Shown here one piece after another: positions 6,890 through 15,019 of a stretch of DNA of 20,838 nt. Below the pieces are notes generated by a model. That model worked only from the letters and a program-made list of their open reading frames with translations, was not told where the DNA came from and did not search any database. Origin of the DNA: an uncultured Bacilli bacterium (GTDB lineage: Bacteria > Bacillota_I > Bacilli_A > RF39 > UBA660); assembly GCA_934098455.1 (NCBI GenBank), contig CAKOOU010000016.1:1-20838 (forward strand). Reading direction: 5' to 3'. Both the position numbers and the translations under genes were made by a program. Each line of letters opens with the position of its first letter. The first letter of the stretch is position 1.

Positions 6890-7466
6890 AATAACTATGT
6901 GTAGAATTGTGATGGCTGTTATTGTTTTAATATTATTGATGTTTCCTTATGGTAGTGTTGGTATAAATATGCCAATATATAAAATAAGTAATGTAACTAT
7001 TAGTTTAAATTATATAATAGCTGGGGCTTTATTTGTTATTGCTAGTATAACTGATTTCTTAGATGGTAATATAGCTAGAAAAAATAATTTGGTTACTGAT
7101 TTTGGAAAAGTTATGGATGCTATAGCTGATAAGGTGTTAGTAAATGGAGTATTAATTATTCTTGCTTATAACGGTAATATACCTTTAATAATCCCTGTTG
7201 TTATAATTACTAGAGATACTGTAGTTGATTCTATTAAGATGGTTGCTGGTAAAAAGGGTAATGTCGTTGCAGCAAGTATTTGGGGTAAACTTAAAACAAT
7301 ATGTATGATGGTTGGTTTATCTTTGGTAATGTTTTCAAATTTACCATTTGAATTAATTGGTTTTAGATTAGATTATATATTATTAATTATTGCAACTATT
7401 TTATCTATTTATTCTGGTATTCAATATTTTGTTGTTAATAAAAAATATTTTTTGGAAGATAAATAA
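6873..7466 (+). CDS. pgsA: CDP-diacylglycerol--glycerol-3-phosphate 3-phosphatidyltransferase
   Basis: PgsA makes phosphatidylglycerol-phosphate from CDP-diacylglycerol and glycerol-3-phosphate, the committed step to anionic phospholipids. The 197-residue integral membrane protein begins MNLPNKITMCRIVMA. It contains a complete CDP-alcohol phosphotransferase signature D-x2-DG-x2-AR-x8-G-x3-D-x3-D (D61, D64, G65, A68, R69, G78, D82, D86). Several hydrophobic helices flank it. ATG 6873 follows AGGAGTGA and overlaps the RodZ-like gene, indicating coupled translation. Downstream, the cinA found between pgsA and recA in Bacillus is absent and an Rpn-family gene lies there instead. Confidence 0.95.
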   Translation: MNLPNKITMCRIVMAVIVLILLMFPYGSVGINMPIYKISNVTISLNYIIAGALFVIASITDFLDGNIARKNNLVTDFGKVMDAIADKVLVNGVLIILAYNGNIPLIIPVVIITRDTVVDSIKMVAGKKGNVVAASIWGKLKTICMMVGLSLVMFSNLPFELIGFRLDYILLIIATILSIYSGIQYFVVNKKYFLEDK

Positions 7467-7478
7467 TAGATAGATGTT

Positions 7479-7510
7479 AAAAATAACATGAAAAATTTGT
7501 TATTTTTTTT
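7479..7510 (+). terminator. intrinsic terminator after pgsA
   Basis: A 10-bp stem AAAAATAACA (7479-7488) with TGTTATTTTT (7498-7507), a 9-nt loop, and a T run to 7510. Confidence 0.9.
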
Positions 7511-7513
7511 ATG

Positions 7514-7634
7514 TGTAAATTTACAAGTTATTTACATGTAGATTTTTGGTATCTGTAAATTTTTATATACAGATATTTTTTATTTGTAAGATTCTTTAAA
7601 AAAGTTAAAAAAAATGCAAGAAAAAAAAAGGAAG
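7514..7634 (+). promoter_or_regulatory. leader of the Rpn-family gene (copy 1): palindrome, hairpin, purine tract
   Basis: The leader contains a perfect 12-bp palindrome TGTAAATTTACA (7514-7525). It continues with an 8-bp terminator-like hairpin (TATCTGTA 7550-7557 with TACAGATA 7568-7575, then T6-A-T3) and an A-rich stretch ending in GG (7630-7631). A second copy begins at 20703: 28 nt are identical (7560-7587 and 20763-20790), and the spacing from hairpin to GG is 80 nt in both. Conservation at two loci suggests a mobile or dispersed regulatory leader, perhaps an attenuator ahead of the nuclease gene. Confidence 0.6.
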
Positions 7635-7680
7635 AACAAATTTTTTCATAATAATATATAGTGAAGGAGGTACACTGACA

Positions 7681-8718
7681 GTGAGAAAAATTTATACGTA
7701 TGAAGATATTATAAATAATACAAATTTAATTTTTGATTTAAAACAAGATATTATTTTTAGAAATGTATTTTTAAATGAGTGTTCACATGATTATGTATGT
7801 AGATTATTTAATTGTTTGTTAGGTTATGATTTAGAAGATTTAAAAAATAATTTAAGATTAGTAAATAATGAGCATAGTAGCAATAGCGTACATGGAAATA
7901 TAATTAGAAGTGATATTATTTATGAGTATAGAGATGTATATATAATTTTTGAAATGAATATGAGTGATAAAGAATTTCATATTAATAAGAATTATCAATA
8001 TTTATTTAAACAACATAGTAGTAGATTAAATAATAAGAATAAATATAAGAAGAAGACAATATTAATAAATATTGATAATTATGATGTGGGAGATGTTAAT
8101 GATTTGGTTTATGATTCTAAGATATATATATCTAAATATTATAAAAATATATATAATTATATAAATATATTCCATGTTAATCTTGACTCGTTAAAGGAGA
8201 AAATATATAATAAAGATGAATTAAGCTTAGTAGATAAATTATTATTAATCTTTGTAGAACAAGATAAGAGAAATTTAATAGGTAAAGTAGAAAAGGAAGT
8301 GAAAGAAATTATGGACTATATGTCAAGATTAGATTTTAAAGAAGGAGATCCTGTGACTTATAATTATATAGAAGCAGAGAAAGTAAGAAAAGAAATGGCT
8401 ATTATTCATGAAAGAGAAATGAAAGAATATGAGCAAGAAGTTAAAGTTCAAGAACAAGCAGTTAAAGAACAAGAACAACAAGTTAAAGAACAAGAACAAC
8501 AAGTTAAAGAACAAGAACAACAAGTTAAAGAACAAGAACAACAAGTTAAAGAACAGAAATTAAATTTGCAAAAGTATGAACAGGAACTTGAACAAGATAA
8601 AAATAAACTTCATGAAGAAAAGATAACGTTGGCAAAAGAATTGAAGAAAATAGGATTTTCTAAAGAAAAGATATTAAAAATAACAAAATTATCAGATAAT
8701 ATTATTACAATGTTATAA
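7681..8718 (+). CDS. Rpn/YhgA-like PD-(D/E)XK nuclease-family protein with tandem-repeat coiled coil
   Basis: A 345-residue protein of the Rpn (recombination-promoting nuclease, often labelled PD-(D/E)XK family transposase) type. The N-terminal domain has DLKQDIIFRNVF (19-30), then SDIIYEYRDVYIIFEMN, in which D78, E91 and N93 fit the DxxV...ExQ-type active-site core. It continues through a DKLLLIF segment to about residue 215. A long charged coiled coil follows (about 225-320) containing a perfectly repeated VKEQEQQ heptad, then a final helical element (LKKIGFSKEKILKITKLSDN), a common tail in this family. It starts at GTG 7681 after AAGGAGG (7664-7670). It has its own leader and terminator and sits alone between pgsA and recA, which looks like an insertion. 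Family members promote RecA-independent recombination in E. coli; function here is inferred. Confidence 0.8.
   Translation: MRKIYTYEDIINNTNLIFDLKQDIIFRNVFLNECSHDYVCRLFNCLLGYDLEDLKNNLRLVNNEHSSNSVHGNIIRSDIIYEYRDVYIIFEMNMSDKEFHINKNYQYLFKQHSSRLNNKNKYKKKTILINIDNYDVGDVNDLVYDSKIYISKYYKNIYNYINIFHVNLDSLKEKIYNKDELSLVDKLLLIFVEQDKRNLIGKVEKEVKEIMDYMSRLDFKEGDPVTYNYIEAEKVRKEMAIIHEREMKEYEQEVKVQEQAVKEQEQQVKEQEQQVKEQEQQVKEQEQQVKEQKLNLQKYEQELEQDKNKLHEEKITLAKELKKIGFSKEKILKITKLSDNIITML
8440..8559 (+). repeat. 21-bp in-frame tandem repeat (VNTR) encoding VKEQEQQ
   Basis: There are four perfect 21-bp copies at 8461-8481, 8482-8502, 8503-8523 and 8524-8544. A diverged copy lies before them (8440-8460) and a partial one after (8545-8559). 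Each copy adds exactly one coiled-coil heptad, so copy-number change keeps the frame. Perfect identity implies recent slippage or unequal exchange. Confidence 0.95.
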
Positions 8719-8727
8719 TAATCAATT

Positions 8728-8752
8728 AAATCACTTGGTCGTGATTTTTTTT
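8728..8752 (+). terminator. intrinsic terminator after Rpn-family gene
   Basis: A 7-bp stem AAATCAC (8728-8734) with GTGATTT (8741-8747), a 6-nt loop, and a run of eight T. Confidence 0.85.
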
Positions 8753-8834
8753 AATAAAATATAAATATTATATTATTTAGTAGTAAATTCTTACAAATTT
8801 TCATTTTTTGTAATACATTTGTTCGTAAAAAGTG

Positions 8835-8863
8835 TTGACAAAATATTTTTTAGTTGCTACAAT
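8835..8863 (+). promoter_or_regulatory. recA promoter with possible weak LexA half-site upstream
   Basis: TTGACA (8835-8840), a 17-bp spacer and TACAAT (8858-8863), with TG at 8855-8856 (extended -10): a near-consensus promoter. Ten bases upstream of the -35 lies aatac-attt-GTTCG (8812-8825), which keeps one half of the Bacillus-type LexA box (GAAC-N4-GTTC) but has a degraded left half. SOS control is therefore possible but not shown. Confidence 0.75.
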
Positions 8864-8886
8864 TAGTTTGTAAGGAGATAGATACT

Positions 8887-9918
8887 ATGAAAAATATTAA
8901 AGATATAACAGATAAGGATAAAGCTTTAGAACAAGTTTTAGCAGATATTGAAAAACAATTTGGAAAAGGTTCTATAATGAAATTAGGTGGTAATGAACAT
9001 ATGGAAATTGCTACAACATCAAGTGGATCTTTAGGATTGGATATTGCATTAGGAGTAGGTGGTTTTCCTAAAGGAAGAATTATTGAAATATATGGACCAG
9101 AAAGTAGTGGTAAGACTACAATTGCTTTGCAAGCTGTTGCTGAAGTACAAAAAGCTGGAGGAAGAGCTGCATTTATAGACGCAGAGCATGCGCTTGATCC
9201 AGTTTATTCTAAACAACTAGGAGTTAATATAGATGAGTTGTTACTTTCTCAACCTGATACTGGTGAACAAGCATTAGAAATTTGTGAAGCCTTAGTTAGA
9301 AGTGGAGCTGTTAATGTTGTTGTAATTGATTCTGTTGCTGCTTTAGTGCCACAAGCGGAAATTGAAGGTGAGATGGGGGATAGTCACGTTGGACTTCAAG
9401 CAAGACTTATGAGTCAAGCATTAAGAAAATTGAGTGGAACTATAAATAAAACTAATACAACTGCTATATTTATAAATCAATTGAGAGAAAAAGTAGGTGT
9501 TATGTTTGGTAATCCTGAAACAACTCCAGGAGGTAGAGCATTAAAATTCTATTCAACTATTAGATTGGATATAAGACGTGGAGAACAAATAAAAATGGGA
9601 GATTCTATAATTGGTAATAAAACTAATATTAAAGTTGTAAAGAATAAAGTTGCTCCTCCATTTAAAACTACTACTGTTGATATAATGTATGGAAAAGGCG
9701 TTTCAAAATCTGGAGAAATACTTGATATTGGAAGTAATATAGATATTGTTGAAAAAAGTGGTGCTTGGTATTCATATAATGGTGAAAAAATCGGTCAAGG
9801 TAGAGAAAATGCTAAATTATATTTGGAAACTAATCCTAAAGTAATGGATGAAATTGATAAAAAAATTAGAATTCATTATGGGTTATTAAAAGAAGAAAAA
9901 ATAGAAGGTAAGAAATAA
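8887..9918 (+). CDS. recA: recombinase RecA
   Basis: RecA polymerises on single-stranded DNA, drives homologous strand exchange and triggers LexA self-cleavage. The 343-residue protein has the ATP-binding loop GPESSGKT (70-77), the DAEHALDP block, the Walker B strand VVVIDSVAAL, the L1/L2 DNA-binding region around GEMGDSHVGLQARLMSQA and INQLREKVGVMFGNPETTPG, and a normal C-terminal domain. ATG 8887 follows AAGGAGAT; the upstream in-frame start at 8854 lies within the promoter. It is monocistronic, with its own strong promoter and a terminator whose first arm is in its own last codons. Confidence 0.97.
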   Translation: MKNIKDITDKDKALEQVLADIEKQFGKGSIMKLGGNEHMEIATTSSGSLGLDIALGVGGFPKGRIIEIYGPESSGKTTIALQAVAEVQKAGGRAAFIDAEHALDPVYSKQLGVNIDELLLSQPDTGEQALEICEALVRSGAVNVVVIDSVAALVPQAEIEGEMGDSHVGLQARLMSQALRKLSGTINKTNTTAIFINQLREKVGVMFGNPETTPGGRALKFYSTIRLDIRRGEQIKMGDSIIGNKTNIKVVKNKVAPPFKTTTVDIMYGKGVSKSGEILDIGSNIDIVEKSGAWYSYNGEKIGQGRENAKLYLETNPKVMDEIDKKIRIHYGLLKEEKIEGKK

Positions 9919-9941
9919 TAATTCATAACTTCTATTTTTTT
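9896..9941 (+). terminator. intrinsic terminator overlapping recA 3' end
   Basis: A perfect 12-bp stem AAAAAATAGAAG (9896-9907) with CTTCTATTTTTT (9929-9940) and T tail. The loop (21 nt) contains the recA stop codon, and the left arm encodes its C-terminal residues. Confidence 0.85.
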
Positions 9942-10043
9942 ATAGAGAATTATTTTTAGTTATTTTATTAAATATTTTTAAGATTATAGATTAATACTTT
10001 TTAAAAATCTATTATTATAGTACAATATTAGTAGGTGGTAATA

Positions 10044-12596
10044 GTGAAGAAAATTATACTAATAGATGGAAATAATTTAATGTTTAGAAGTTATTATGCT
10101 ACTGCATATAGTGGTAATTTAATGAAAAATAGTAAAGGGTTTTATACTAATGCATTATATGGCTTCGTGAACATGATGAATAAAATAATAGATGAGGAGA
10201 AACCAACTCATATAGCAGTTGCATTTGATATAGGTAAAAATTTTAGAAAAGATTTATATAAAGAATATAAAGATGGTAGAAATAAAACACCAGATGAATT
10301 AAAAATGCAGATGCCTGTTGCTAAAAGAATACTAGATGCTATGGGGATAAAACATTATGAAATAGAAAATTATGAGGCTGATGATATAATTGGAACATTA
10401 TCTAAAAGAGCATATATTGATCCAGATTTTGAAGCTTTAATAGTTTCTAGTGATAAAGATTTATTACAATTAATAAATGAAGAAATAGAAGTAAAATGTT
10501 TGAAATCAAAAGATTATATTAGATACAATGTAAACAGTTTTAAAGAAGAATACGGTTTTGACCCAATAAGAATTATTGATTTAAAAGCACTTATGGGAGA
10601 TGCAAGTGACAATATTCCTGGTGTAAAAGGAATCGGAGAAAAAACAGCAATTAAATTAATTAGAGAATATGATACCATTGAAAATTTATATAACCATATA
10701 GATGGTATTAGTGGAAAATTAAAAGAAAAATTAGTTAATGATAAAGAAAGTGCTTTCTTTTCAAAAAAAATTGCAACTATATATTTAGATGTACCAATAA
10801 GTGATACATTAGAAGATATGAAATATAGTGGAGAAAAAACAACTGAATTATCTAATATATTTGAAGAATTAGAATTTTACAGTTTTATGAAAAAATTTAA
10901 AAAGAAAGAAATAGAAGTAAATATAGAATATAAAACATTAAATAATGTAAATGAAATAAATAAAGATAATATTATCAGTTATTACATTGAATGTGATAAA
11001 TTTAATTATCATTTTGCTAATATACTAGGTATGGGATTATATGATAAAGATAATTTATTCTTTGTAAAAAAAGATATGATTAATGATGTATTAGATTATA
11101 TTAAAGATAGTATAAAATATACATTTGATTTAAAAAAGAATAATTGTTTAGTAGGATATATTATTGATAATACTATATATGATCATCTAATAGTAGCTGA
11201 TTTATTAAACTATAATTATAGAGAAGATTTAGGTATATTAATGAAAAATGATGGTATTAATATAGATGAATTATATGATTTTTATAAAAAAGGTGGTAAT
11301 TTAGAATATAATGTGGTTAGAAAAGCAAAATATATTAATGATATCAGAGATGAATACATAAAGAAATTAAAGTTAGAAGATATGTATGATTTGTTTGTTA
11401 ATGTTGAAATGCCTTTAATTAATGTACTTACTAAAATGGAATTTAATGGAATTAAATGTGATAAAAATATATTAGATAAAATGAGTGTTGAATTAACAAG
11501 TAAAATAAATAAATTAACTCAAGATATATATGTTGCTGCAGGAGAAGAATTTAATATATCTAGTTCTAAACAATTAGGAAGTATATTGTTTGAGAAGTTA
11601 GGATTAAAACATGCCAAGAAAACTAAAACTGGTTATTCTACGGATAGTAAGGTATTAGAAAAGATAATGAATGACCATCCGATAGTTCCATTAATTCAAG
11701 AATATAGAAATTTAACTAAATTACAAGGAACTTATGTTGAGGGATTAAAGAATTATATAATGGAAGATGGTAAGATACACACTATCTATAAACAAACATT
11801 AACTAGAACTGGAAGACTTTCAAGTACAGAACCTAATTTACAAAATTTACCAGCAAAAGATGAATTGGGAAGACTTATAAGAAAAGCATTTTTACCTGAA
11901 AATGATATGTTTTTAAGTGCAGATTATAGTCAAATAGAATTGAGAATATTAGCACATATAAGTAACTCAAAAGAATTAATAAGTGCATTTGTAAATGGTG
12001 AGGATATTCATACTTTTGTTGCAAGTGATATATTTGGTGTTCCTAAAGAAGATGTCACTAAAATAATGAGACATACTGCAAAGGCTGTTATATTTGGTAT
12101 AGTTTATGGTATAAGTGGATTTGGTTTAGGAGAAAATATAGGCTTAAGTATAATTGATGCAAAAAAATTTATAGATAAATATTATGAATTATATCCAGGT
12201 GTCAAAAATTATATGGATCATATTGTTAAAGAAGCAAAAGAAGATGGTAGTGTAAGAACATTATTTAAAAGAAAAAGAGTAATAGAAGAATTGAATAATC
12301 CAAATTATATGGTACGTATGAGTGGTGAGAGAATTGCACTTAATACACCAATACAAGGAACTAGTGCTGATATTATAAAGATGGCTATGGTAAGTATTGA
12401 TAAAGAAATAACAAAACGTAAATTAAATAGCAAAATGTTACTACAAATACATGATGAATTAATATTTGATGTGGTTAAGGAAGAAAAAGAAGAATTAGAA
12501 GAATTAGTTAGTGACATAATGAAAAATGTTGTTAAATTAAAAGTGCCATTAGATGTTAGTCATGATTATGGAATTGACCTTTACGAAACTAAATGA
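10044..12596 (+). CDS. polA: DNA polymerase I
   Basis: Pol I removes RNA primers and fills gaps in replication and repair. The 850-residue protein has an intact N-terminal 5'-3' exonuclease (IILIDGNNLMFRSYYA; YEADDIIGTL; SSDKDLLQL; LMGDASDNIPGVKGIGEKTA). The middle region (about 300-460) corresponds to the proofreading domain but lacks the metal-binding DxE (YYIECDK at the expected place), so it is probably inactive, as in B. subtilis Pol I. The polymerase domain is complete: RTGRLSSTEPNLQNLP (from R588), motif A DYSQIE (D627), motif B from R676 with K680, and motif C QIHDE (H803, D804). GTG 10044 is chosen because AGGTGGT at 10033-10039 is correctly spaced. No convincing promoter was found in the 100 bases upstream. 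Confidence 0.96.
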   Translation: MKKIILIDGNNLMFRSYYATAYSGNLMKNSKGFYTNALYGFVNMMNKIIDEEKPTHIAVAFDIGKNFRKDLYKEYKDGRNKTPDELKMQMPVAKRILDAMGIKHYEIENYEADDIIGTLSKRAYIDPDFEALIVSSDKDLLQLINEEIEVKCLKSKDYIRYNVNSFKEEYGFDPIRIIDLKALMGDASDNIPGVKGIGEKTAIKLIREYDTIENLYNHIDGISGKLKEKLVNDKESAFFSKKIATIYLDVPISDTLEDMKYSGEKTTELSNIFEELEFYSFMKKFKKKEIEVNIEYKTLNNVNEINKDNIISYYIECDKFNYHFANILGMGLYDKDNLFFVKKDMINDVLDYIKDSIKYTFDLKKNNCLVGYIIDNTIYDHLIVADLLNYNYREDLGILMKNDGINIDELYDFYKKGGNLEYNVVRKAKYINDIRDEYIKKLKLEDMYDLFVNVEMPLINVLTKMEFNGIKCDKNILDKMSVELTSKINKLTQDIYVAAGEEFNISSSKQLGSILFEKLGLKHAKKTKTGYSTDSKVLEKIMNDHPIVPLIQEYRNLTKLQGTYVEGLKNYIMEDGKIHTIYKQTLTRTGRLSSTEPNLQNLPAKDELGRLIRKAFLPENDMFLSADYSQIELRILAHISNSKELISAFVNGEDIHTFVASDIFGVPKEDVTKIMRHTAKAVIFGIVYGISGFGLGENIGLSIIDAKKFIDKYYELYPGVKNYMDHIVKEAKEDGSVRTLFKRKRVIEELNNPNYMVRMSGERIALNTPIQGTSADIIKMAMVSIDKEITKRKLNSKMLLQIHDELIFDVVKEEKEELEELVSDIMKNVVKLKVPLDVSHDYGIDLYETK

Positions 12597-12629
12597 TATA
12601 ATATGAGTCAATCGAAAGGTGAAATAAAT

Positions 12630-13157
12630 ATGAGCAAAGGAAAAAATAAAAATAATAAACTAGATGAAGAATTATTAGAAATAGTTAAAAAAAAGAAAGA
12701 AAATAGAAAAGAAATTAAAAAATTTATTATAGGTTATGCTATAATGTTTGGTATAGTTGGTAGTATTGGTCTTGTACTTGCGAGTGTGTTTATGTTGATT
12801 TCGGTTTTTGCAAATACGTATGTGATTGTTTTATTTATAATGCTTGCTATTGCTTTTTTCCTAGGCTCTACGTTAATTAAAGAGTCAATTAACAACAAAA
12901 AAAGAGAAAAGATTGAAATTGAAGAGTTAGTAGATTTTAAAGTTAAAGAAATAGAAAAAGAATTAATAAAAAGTAATAAGTGTAATGCAAATGAAATAAA
13001 AAAATATGTAGAAAATAACATTAAAAATGAAAGAGATATGCAAATATATGAATTGAGAGAATATAGAAATGCAATAAAAGAGTTAATAAAAAAATATGAT
13101 GATAGTAAAGAAGAAACTAAAGTTAAAGTTTTAAAAAAAGATAATAAGAACACATAA
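12630..13157 (+). CDS. two-helix membrane protein with cytoplasmic coiled coil, unknown function
   Basis: A 175-residue protein. A Lys-rich N-terminal segment (1-31) is followed by two membrane helices (about 32-58 and 62-83) forming a tight hairpin. A long, charged, mostly helical tail follows (about 84-160; KEIEKELIKSNK, ERDMQIYELREYRNAIK), ending in a Lys-rich tip. Both ends are predicted cytoplasmic. It begins 33 nt after polA behind AAAGGTGA (12615-12622). The ATG at 12603 is in frame but lacks a ribosome binding site. Co-transcription with polA is likely because no terminator separates them. No family is recognised. Confidence 0.7.
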   Translation: MSKGKNKNNKLDEELLEIVKKKKENRKEIKKFIIGYAIMFGIVGSIGLVLASVFMLISVFANTYVIVLFIMLAIAFFLGSTLIKESINNKKREKIEIEELVDFKVKEIEKELIKSNKCNANEIKKYVENNIKNERDMQIYELREYRNAIKELIKKYDDSKEETKVKVLKKDNKNT

Positions 13158-13177
13158 ATAAATTCTATGTGTTTTTT
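13149..13177 (+). terminator. intrinsic terminator after polA unit
   Basis: An 8-bp stem AACACATA (13149-13156) with TATGTGTT (13166-13173), a 9-nt loop and six T. The left arm includes the last codons and stop of the preceding gene. Confidence 0.85.
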
Positions 13178-13185
13178 GAATTATA

Positions 13186-13194
13186 TGATAAAAT
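13186..13194 (+). promoter_or_regulatory. extended -10 promoter of lepA
   Basis: TGATAAAAT (TG at 13186-13187, -10 TAAAAT at 13189-13194) sits 25 bp before the lepA start, with no good -35 (TATGTG at the expected place). Confidence 0.45.
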
Positions 13195-13218
13195 AGTTAG
13201 TAGTCGGGTGATGATAAA

Positions 13219-15012
13219 ATGAATAATAAAATTAGAAATTTTTCTATAATTGCACATATAGACCATGGTAAAAGTACTCTTGCCGATAGAATATTAGAAT
13301 TAACACATAGTGTTGATAAACATGATATGAAAGAGCAATTATTAGATTCTATGGATATAGAGAGAGAACGTGGAATTACTATAAAGTTAAATGCTGTAGA
13401 ATTACATTATAATTATAAGAATGAAGACTATACATTACATTTAATAGATACTCCTGGGCATGTAGATTTTTCATATGAAGTATCACGTAGTTTAGCAGCC
13501 TGTGATGGAGCACTTTTAATAGTTGATGCAGCACAAGGTATAGAAGCTCAAACACTAGCTAATCTATATTTAGCATTAAATAATGATTTAACTATTATTC
13601 CAGTTATAAATAAAATAGATTTACCAAATGCTAATGTAGAAAAAGTATCAAATGAACTTGTAGATGTTTTAGGATTTAAAAAAGAAGATATAGTTTTATG
13701 TAGTGGAAAAACTGGAGAAGGTGTAGATAAATTATTAGATAAAATAATTGAGGTTATTCCAGCACCTGAAATAGATATCGCATCACCTACAAAGGCTTTA
13801 ATATTTGATTCATATTTTGACCCTTATAGAGGAGTAATATTATCTGTTAAATTAGAAACAGGTAAAATAAAATTAAAAGATAAAATTAGATTTATGGCTA
13901 CTGATGCTGTTTACGAAGTAGTTGAATTAGGTGTAAATACTCCAAAAGAAAAGAAATTAAATGAGCTTTCTAGTGGACAAGTTGGATGGATAAATGCATC
14001 TATAAAAAGTATTGATGATGTTAATGTTGGAGATACTATTACATTAGATGATAATCCTGCTGAATTTCCACTTGATGGATATAAACCTATGAAACCTATG
14101 GTGTATAGTGGATTATTTCCTATAGAACCTAATAAATTTGAGAGTTTACGTGAAGCTTTAGAAAAATTAAAATTAAATGATGCTGCACTTACTTATGAAC
14201 CTGTAACAAGTATTGCTTTAGGATTTGGATTTAGAGTAGGTTTCTTAGGATTATTACATATGGAAATAATAGAAGAAAGAATTGAAAGAGAATTTGGTAT
14301 AGATATTATTGCTACAAGTCCAAGTGTTGTTTATGAAGTTATAAAAACAAATAAAGAAAAGGTATTTATACATGCTCCTAATGAAATGCCGGATAAAGTA
14401 AATATTGAATGTATAAAAGAACCTTTTGTTAGTGCAAGTATATTTGTACCTAGTGAATACATTGGACCAATTATGGATTTATGTAGTGAAAAAAGAGGAA
14501 TATATAAAAATTTAGAATATATAGATAAAACAAGAGTAAATATTCATTATGAATTACCACTTTCAGAAATAGTATATGATTTCTTTGATAAATTAAAATC
14601 ATATACTAAGGGTTATGCATCATTTGATTATGAATTATCTGATTATAAACAAAGTGATTTAGTAAAAATGGATATATTAATAAATGGAGAAATAGTTGAC
14701 GCGTTATCAAGTATTGTACATAAAGATGTTGCTTATAATAGAGGAAAAGAAACTGTAGAAAATTTGAAAAAAATAATTCCAAGACAATTATTTCAAGTTC
14801 CTATACAAGCAAGTATTGGTTCCAAAGTTATTGCAAGAGAAAATATTAGTGCTATGAAAAAGAATGTACTAGCTAAATGTTATGGTGGAGATATATCTAG
14901 GAAAAGAAAACTATTAGAAAAACAAAAAGAAGGAAAGAAAAGAATGAAAATGGTAGGTAATGTAGAAATACCACCGGAAGCTTTTTTACAAGTTTTAAAA
15001 ACAAATAAGTGA
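13219..15012 (+). CDS. lepA: elongation factor 4 (LepA), ribosomal GTPase
   Basis: EF4 binds the ribosome and has been proposed to back-translocate stalled complexes and to aid initiation or 30S maturation. The 597-residue protein has G1 AHIDHGKST (12-20), the effector region RERGITIK, G3 DTPGH (77-81), G4 NKID (131-134) and G5 SGKTGEG. Domain II and the EF-G-like III/V domains follow, then the LepA-specific C-terminal domain ending RKRKLLEKQKEGKKRMK...VEIPPEAFLQVL. Length matches the family (about 600). It starts at ATG 13219 after GGGTGATG. The stop TGA forms part of the ribosome binding site of the following gene. Confidence 0.97.
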   Translation: MNNKIRNFSIIAHIDHGKSTLADRILELTHSVDKHDMKEQLLDSMDIERERGITIKLNAVELHYNYKNEDYTLHLIDTPGHVDFSYEVSRSLAACDGALLIVDAAQGIEAQTLANLYLALNNDLTIIPVINKIDLPNANVEKVSNELVDVLGFKKEDIVLCSGKTGEGVDKLLDKIIEVIPAPEIDIASPTKALIFDSYFDPYRGVILSVKLETGKIKLKDKIRFMATDAVYEVVELGVNTPKEKKLNELSSGQVGWINASIKSIDDVNVGDTITLDDNPAEFPLDGYKPMKPMVYSGLFPIEPNKFESLREALEKLKLNDAALTYEPVTSIALGFGFRVGFLGLLHMEIIEERIEREFGIDIIATSPSVVYEVIKTNKEKVFIHAPNEMPDKVNIECIKEPFVSASIFVPSEYIGPIMDLCSEKRGIYKNLEYIDKTRVNIHYELPLSEIVYDFFDKLKSYTKGYASFDYELSDYKQSDLVKMDILINGEIVDALSSIVHKDVAYNRGKETVENLKKIIPRQLFQVPIQASIGSKVIARENISAMKKNVLAKCYGGDISRKRKLLEKQKEGKKRMKMVGNVEIPPEAFLQVLKTNK

Positions 15013-15019
15013 GGTATTT

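Noticed and set aside
8329..8544. Minus-strand ORF of repeated LFFFNLL units
   Set aside because: It is the reverse translation of the 21-bp repeat in the Rpn-family gene and has no ribosome binding site.
12734..13153. 139-aa minus-strand ORF opposite the membrane protein gene
   Set aside because: It is a shadow of the forward gene, which has a ribosome binding site, operon context and sensible domain layout.
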